Assembly (NCBI RefSeq): GCF_900104145.1
Contig: NZ_FNLB01000006.1
Location: 1,075,001-1,139,000, forward strand
DNA: 64,000 nucleotides
DNA from: Pseudovibrio sp. Tun.PSC04-5.I4
GTDB taxonomy: Bacteria; Pseudomonadota; Alphaproteobacteria; Rhizobiales; Stappiaceae
Reading direction: 5' to 3'
Under the pieces are notes generated by a model. That model saw only the letters and a program-made list of their open reading frames with translations. It did not search any database and had not been told where the DNA came from. Both the position numbers and the translations under genes were made by a program. Each line of letters opens with the position of its first letter. Within the stretch, counting starts at the first letter, position 1. Below, piece by piece: positions 62,399-64,000 of this stretch.

Positions 62399-63534
62399 AC
62401 AGATCCTCCTGTCTGGAGCGTAGCAGAGGTATTCATTTGTTCCCAAAGCCCTTGCGATTTTGAAAGAACGGTTGGATCCACGAACTCGGATTTTTCCGCA
62501 AGATAACTTGGGTAAACGGCAAGGCGTTCTTCAAGCGTCTGGCCCGCGAGCTGAGTTGATTTGGAAAGTTCGTCAATCACTGGCCAGCGATGCTGCGGAT
62601 TGATGAAATCGATGGTTACAGGTGAGATCCCGCCCCAATCATTGATCCCTGCGCCAAGGTATTCCATGTGCCGCTCACTCAGGTTTGGAGGGGCTTGAAG
62701 GCTGATGTCAGGAGAGAGGATCAGGCGCGCAACAGCCAGTGTGCGCAGCATGTCGTCAAGCGTGGGCTCAGGATGGTTTTCCATGCCAATACCCGGTTTT
62801 CGTTGGAAATTCTGGATGATAACTTCCTGAATGTGACCGTATTGAGCATGGCTTTCATTAATGGCCTCAAGCGCTTCAATGCGCTCCTCCCATGTCTCAC
62901 CAATGCCAATCAACAGACCAGTCGTAAATGGTATTTTTTTCTGACCGGCTCGCTCAAGCGTACGCAAACGTTGAACTGGAGATTTGTCGGGGCAAGCAAA
63001 ATGCGGCTGGCCTTCCTTCATCAGCCGTTTGCTGGTGGTTTCCAGCATCATGCCCATGGAGGCCGCGTAGGGACGAAGCTGATCAATTTCGTCATCGCTA
63101 AGAGTACCCGCATTCACATGCGGGAGCAGGGTGGTTTCAGAGAGGACCATCTCGCAAGCATCCGCCAGATAGCTGGTCATGGAGTTGTAACCAAGCTGGG
63201 CCAAGGCCGCTTTTGCTTGCTCGTATCGCAGCTCAGGTTTTTCACCAAGGCTGAAAAGCAATTCCTTGCAGCTGGTCGCCTCTCCGGCACGTGCAGTTTT
63301 CATCACCTGTTCAAGCGTCATAACGTTGGCTTCGGGAGAACTGGGATGCTTTACGAAAGTGCAGTACGTACATGTATCGCGACACATATTGGTCAGCGGT
63401 ACAAAAACCTTACGGGAGTAGGTGACTGTATTGCCCCAATACTGTTTTTTTAACCAAACGGCCTGTTGCATCAGATTAGCTAAATCTGTGCCCCGTGCGT
63501 TTCCCAGTTGTCGTGCTTGATCAGCTGTCAGCAT
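62395..63534 (-). CDS. cofG: FO synthase subunit 1 (radical SAM, CofG)
   Basis: 379 residues. CRDTCTYCTF carries the radical SAM C-x3-C-x2-C cluster motif; YSRKVFVPLTNM precedes it, and FSLGEKPELRYEQAKAAL, QEVIIQNFQRKPGIGMENHP and GAGINDWGGISPVT follow. With CofH it forms FO, the deazaflavin core of F420. It is the first gene of the operon; AGAGG lies before the ATG and a promoter lies within 50 bp upstream. Confidence 0.93.
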   Translation of the reverse strand: MLTADQARQLGNARGTDLANLMQQAVWLKKQYWGNTVTYSRKVFVPLTNMCRDTCTYCTFVKHPSSPEANVMTLEQVMKTARAGEATSCKELLFSLGEKPELRYEQAKAALAQLGYNSMTSYLADACEMVLSETTLLPHVNAGTLSDDEIDQLRPYAASMGMMLETTSKRLMKEGQPHFACPDKSPVQRLRTLERAGQKKIPFTTGLLIGIGETWEERIEALEAINESHAQYGHIQEVIIQNFQRKPGIGMENHPEPTLDDMLRTLAVARLILSPDISLQAPPNLSERHMEYLGAGINDWGGISPVTIDFINPQHRWPVIDELSKSTQLAGQTLEERLAVYPSYLAEKSEFVDPTVLSKSQGLWEQMNTSATLQTGGSV

Positions 63535-63556
63535 AATTTTTTACCTCTCGGTCAAA

Positions 63557-63584
63557 AAAATATCCGCAACTACCGGTTAGTCAA
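63557..63584 (-). promoter_or_regulatory. Promoter of the F420 operon: TTGACT-16-TATTTT
   Basis: On the minus strand TTGACT (63584-63579), 16-bp spacer, TATTTT (63562-63557), about 23 bp before the cofG ATG. The -35 region TTGACTAACCGGTAGT contains one half matching the left half of the published RutR box (TTGACCA), but the second half does not match well. Confidence 0.55.
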
Positions 63585-64000
63585 GTATGAAATATCTACT
63601 AGAGTGAATATTTGTGCTGCGCTGCAAATAAAATGAGCATGAATACAAGCTTATTTCATCACCTAAACTTCATATATAACAATAGTTTCTCCCATTTATA
63701 ATTGTAGTCGCAAGTGCAAACAAACCTTGATGCGTAAATATTTTGCAGCACATGCAAAAATATATGTCTTTTAAAACTGCCGGTTTATTTTGTAAGCAAA
63801 TAGACGGAGTTTGATTCTAGCGAAATCTTGAATTTTCATCGGTTTGACTTAGGAAACTGTGGAGTTTTTATGCCTTTTCCATCTGATTAAACGTTTTGAA
63901 AGAAGGCATCTAAGTGTTTTACCCATTGGAATATCACAAGAAATTCGGAATTCACCTGATGAAAATGATCCATTTCTGATGGTGGGTTGACAGATAATTG
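63585..64000. other. Sequence upstream of the F420 operon
   Basis: About 416 bases to the window end, A/T-rich. No ORF longer than a few codons with a ribosome site was seen and no repeat of note. It may hold further regulatory sites for cofG or the start of another gene beyond the window. Confidence 0.4.

Noticed and set aside
1..64000. tRNA or rRNA genes, insertion sequences, integrase or attachment sites
   Set aside because: I looked for tRNA-like cloverleaf ends, transposase motifs and flanking repeats, and found none that I could support.

Overview
The window reads as chromosomal DNA of an alphaproteobacterium, most likely a marine member of the Hyphomicrobiales close to Pseudovibrio/Stappiaceae. 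This is inferred from the gene families and order (lptF-lptG-lptD-surA-pdxA beside pepA and holC, an HdaA-type DnaA relative after a PerM-type protein, ppk1-ppx-rnd-aspS). No rRNA or tRNA gene was seen.

Layout. 1-8010: outer-membrane biogenesis operon on the minus strand (lptF, lptG, lptD, surA, pdxA) divergent from pepA. 8010-14830: a 39-codon membrane-peptide ORF too short for usual gene callers, holC with an overlapping methyltransferase, an ABC-F ATPase, DUF1801 and DinB-like proteins, ndk and an exported GlcG/HbpS-like protein. 15052-23563: ten TetR-type regulators in a row on the plus strand. The first nine are clearly paralogous and have no enzyme or transporter gene between them. 23591-39813: HAD hydrolase, molybdopterin oxidoreductase, purM-purN, perM-hdaA, ppk1-ppx, rnd, aspS and an MsbA-type exporter. 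39894-43246: two tandem exported paralogues of unknown function, one with an apparent frameshift at a seven-T run in its signal peptide. 43502-50994: EAL phosphodiesterase, fpr, recX, polysaccharide lyase-like protein, fhs and an EamA transporter. 51139-56097: cobalamin riboswitch followed by btuB-btuF-btuC-btuD. 56109-63534: a RutR-like regulator followed by a tightly overlapping minus-strand coenzyme F420 operon (cofG-cofH-cofD-cofC-cofE-fno-LLM oxidoreductase).

The most unusual region is the TetR array. Regulators 5 to 9 share one promoter architecture: a TTG-type -35 hexamer, exactly 16 bp of spacer, TATACT or TATAGT, exactly 6 nt, then ATG. Transcription should therefore start at or next to the start codon, giving five leaderless mRNAs in a row. 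Members 2-4 instead have an upstream purine-rich or Shine-Dalgarno-like sequence. The DNA-binding half drifts from canonical in member 1 (basic N-terminal arm, LY..F recognition helix) to acidic and non-canonical in members 5-9, while the C-terminal core stays conserved. A decayed 3' fragment of a further copy lies between members 6 and 7, so the array has both gained and lost copies. Whether the later members still bind DNA, or act by dimerising with other members, cannot be decided from sequence alone.

The F420 operon holds every step from FO synthesis to an F420-0:glutamate ligase, plus an NADPH:F420 reductase and one F420-type luciferase-like oxidoreductase, so it looks like a self-contained redox module. 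Its neighbour RutR suggests, but does not prove, a link to pyrimidine metabolism.
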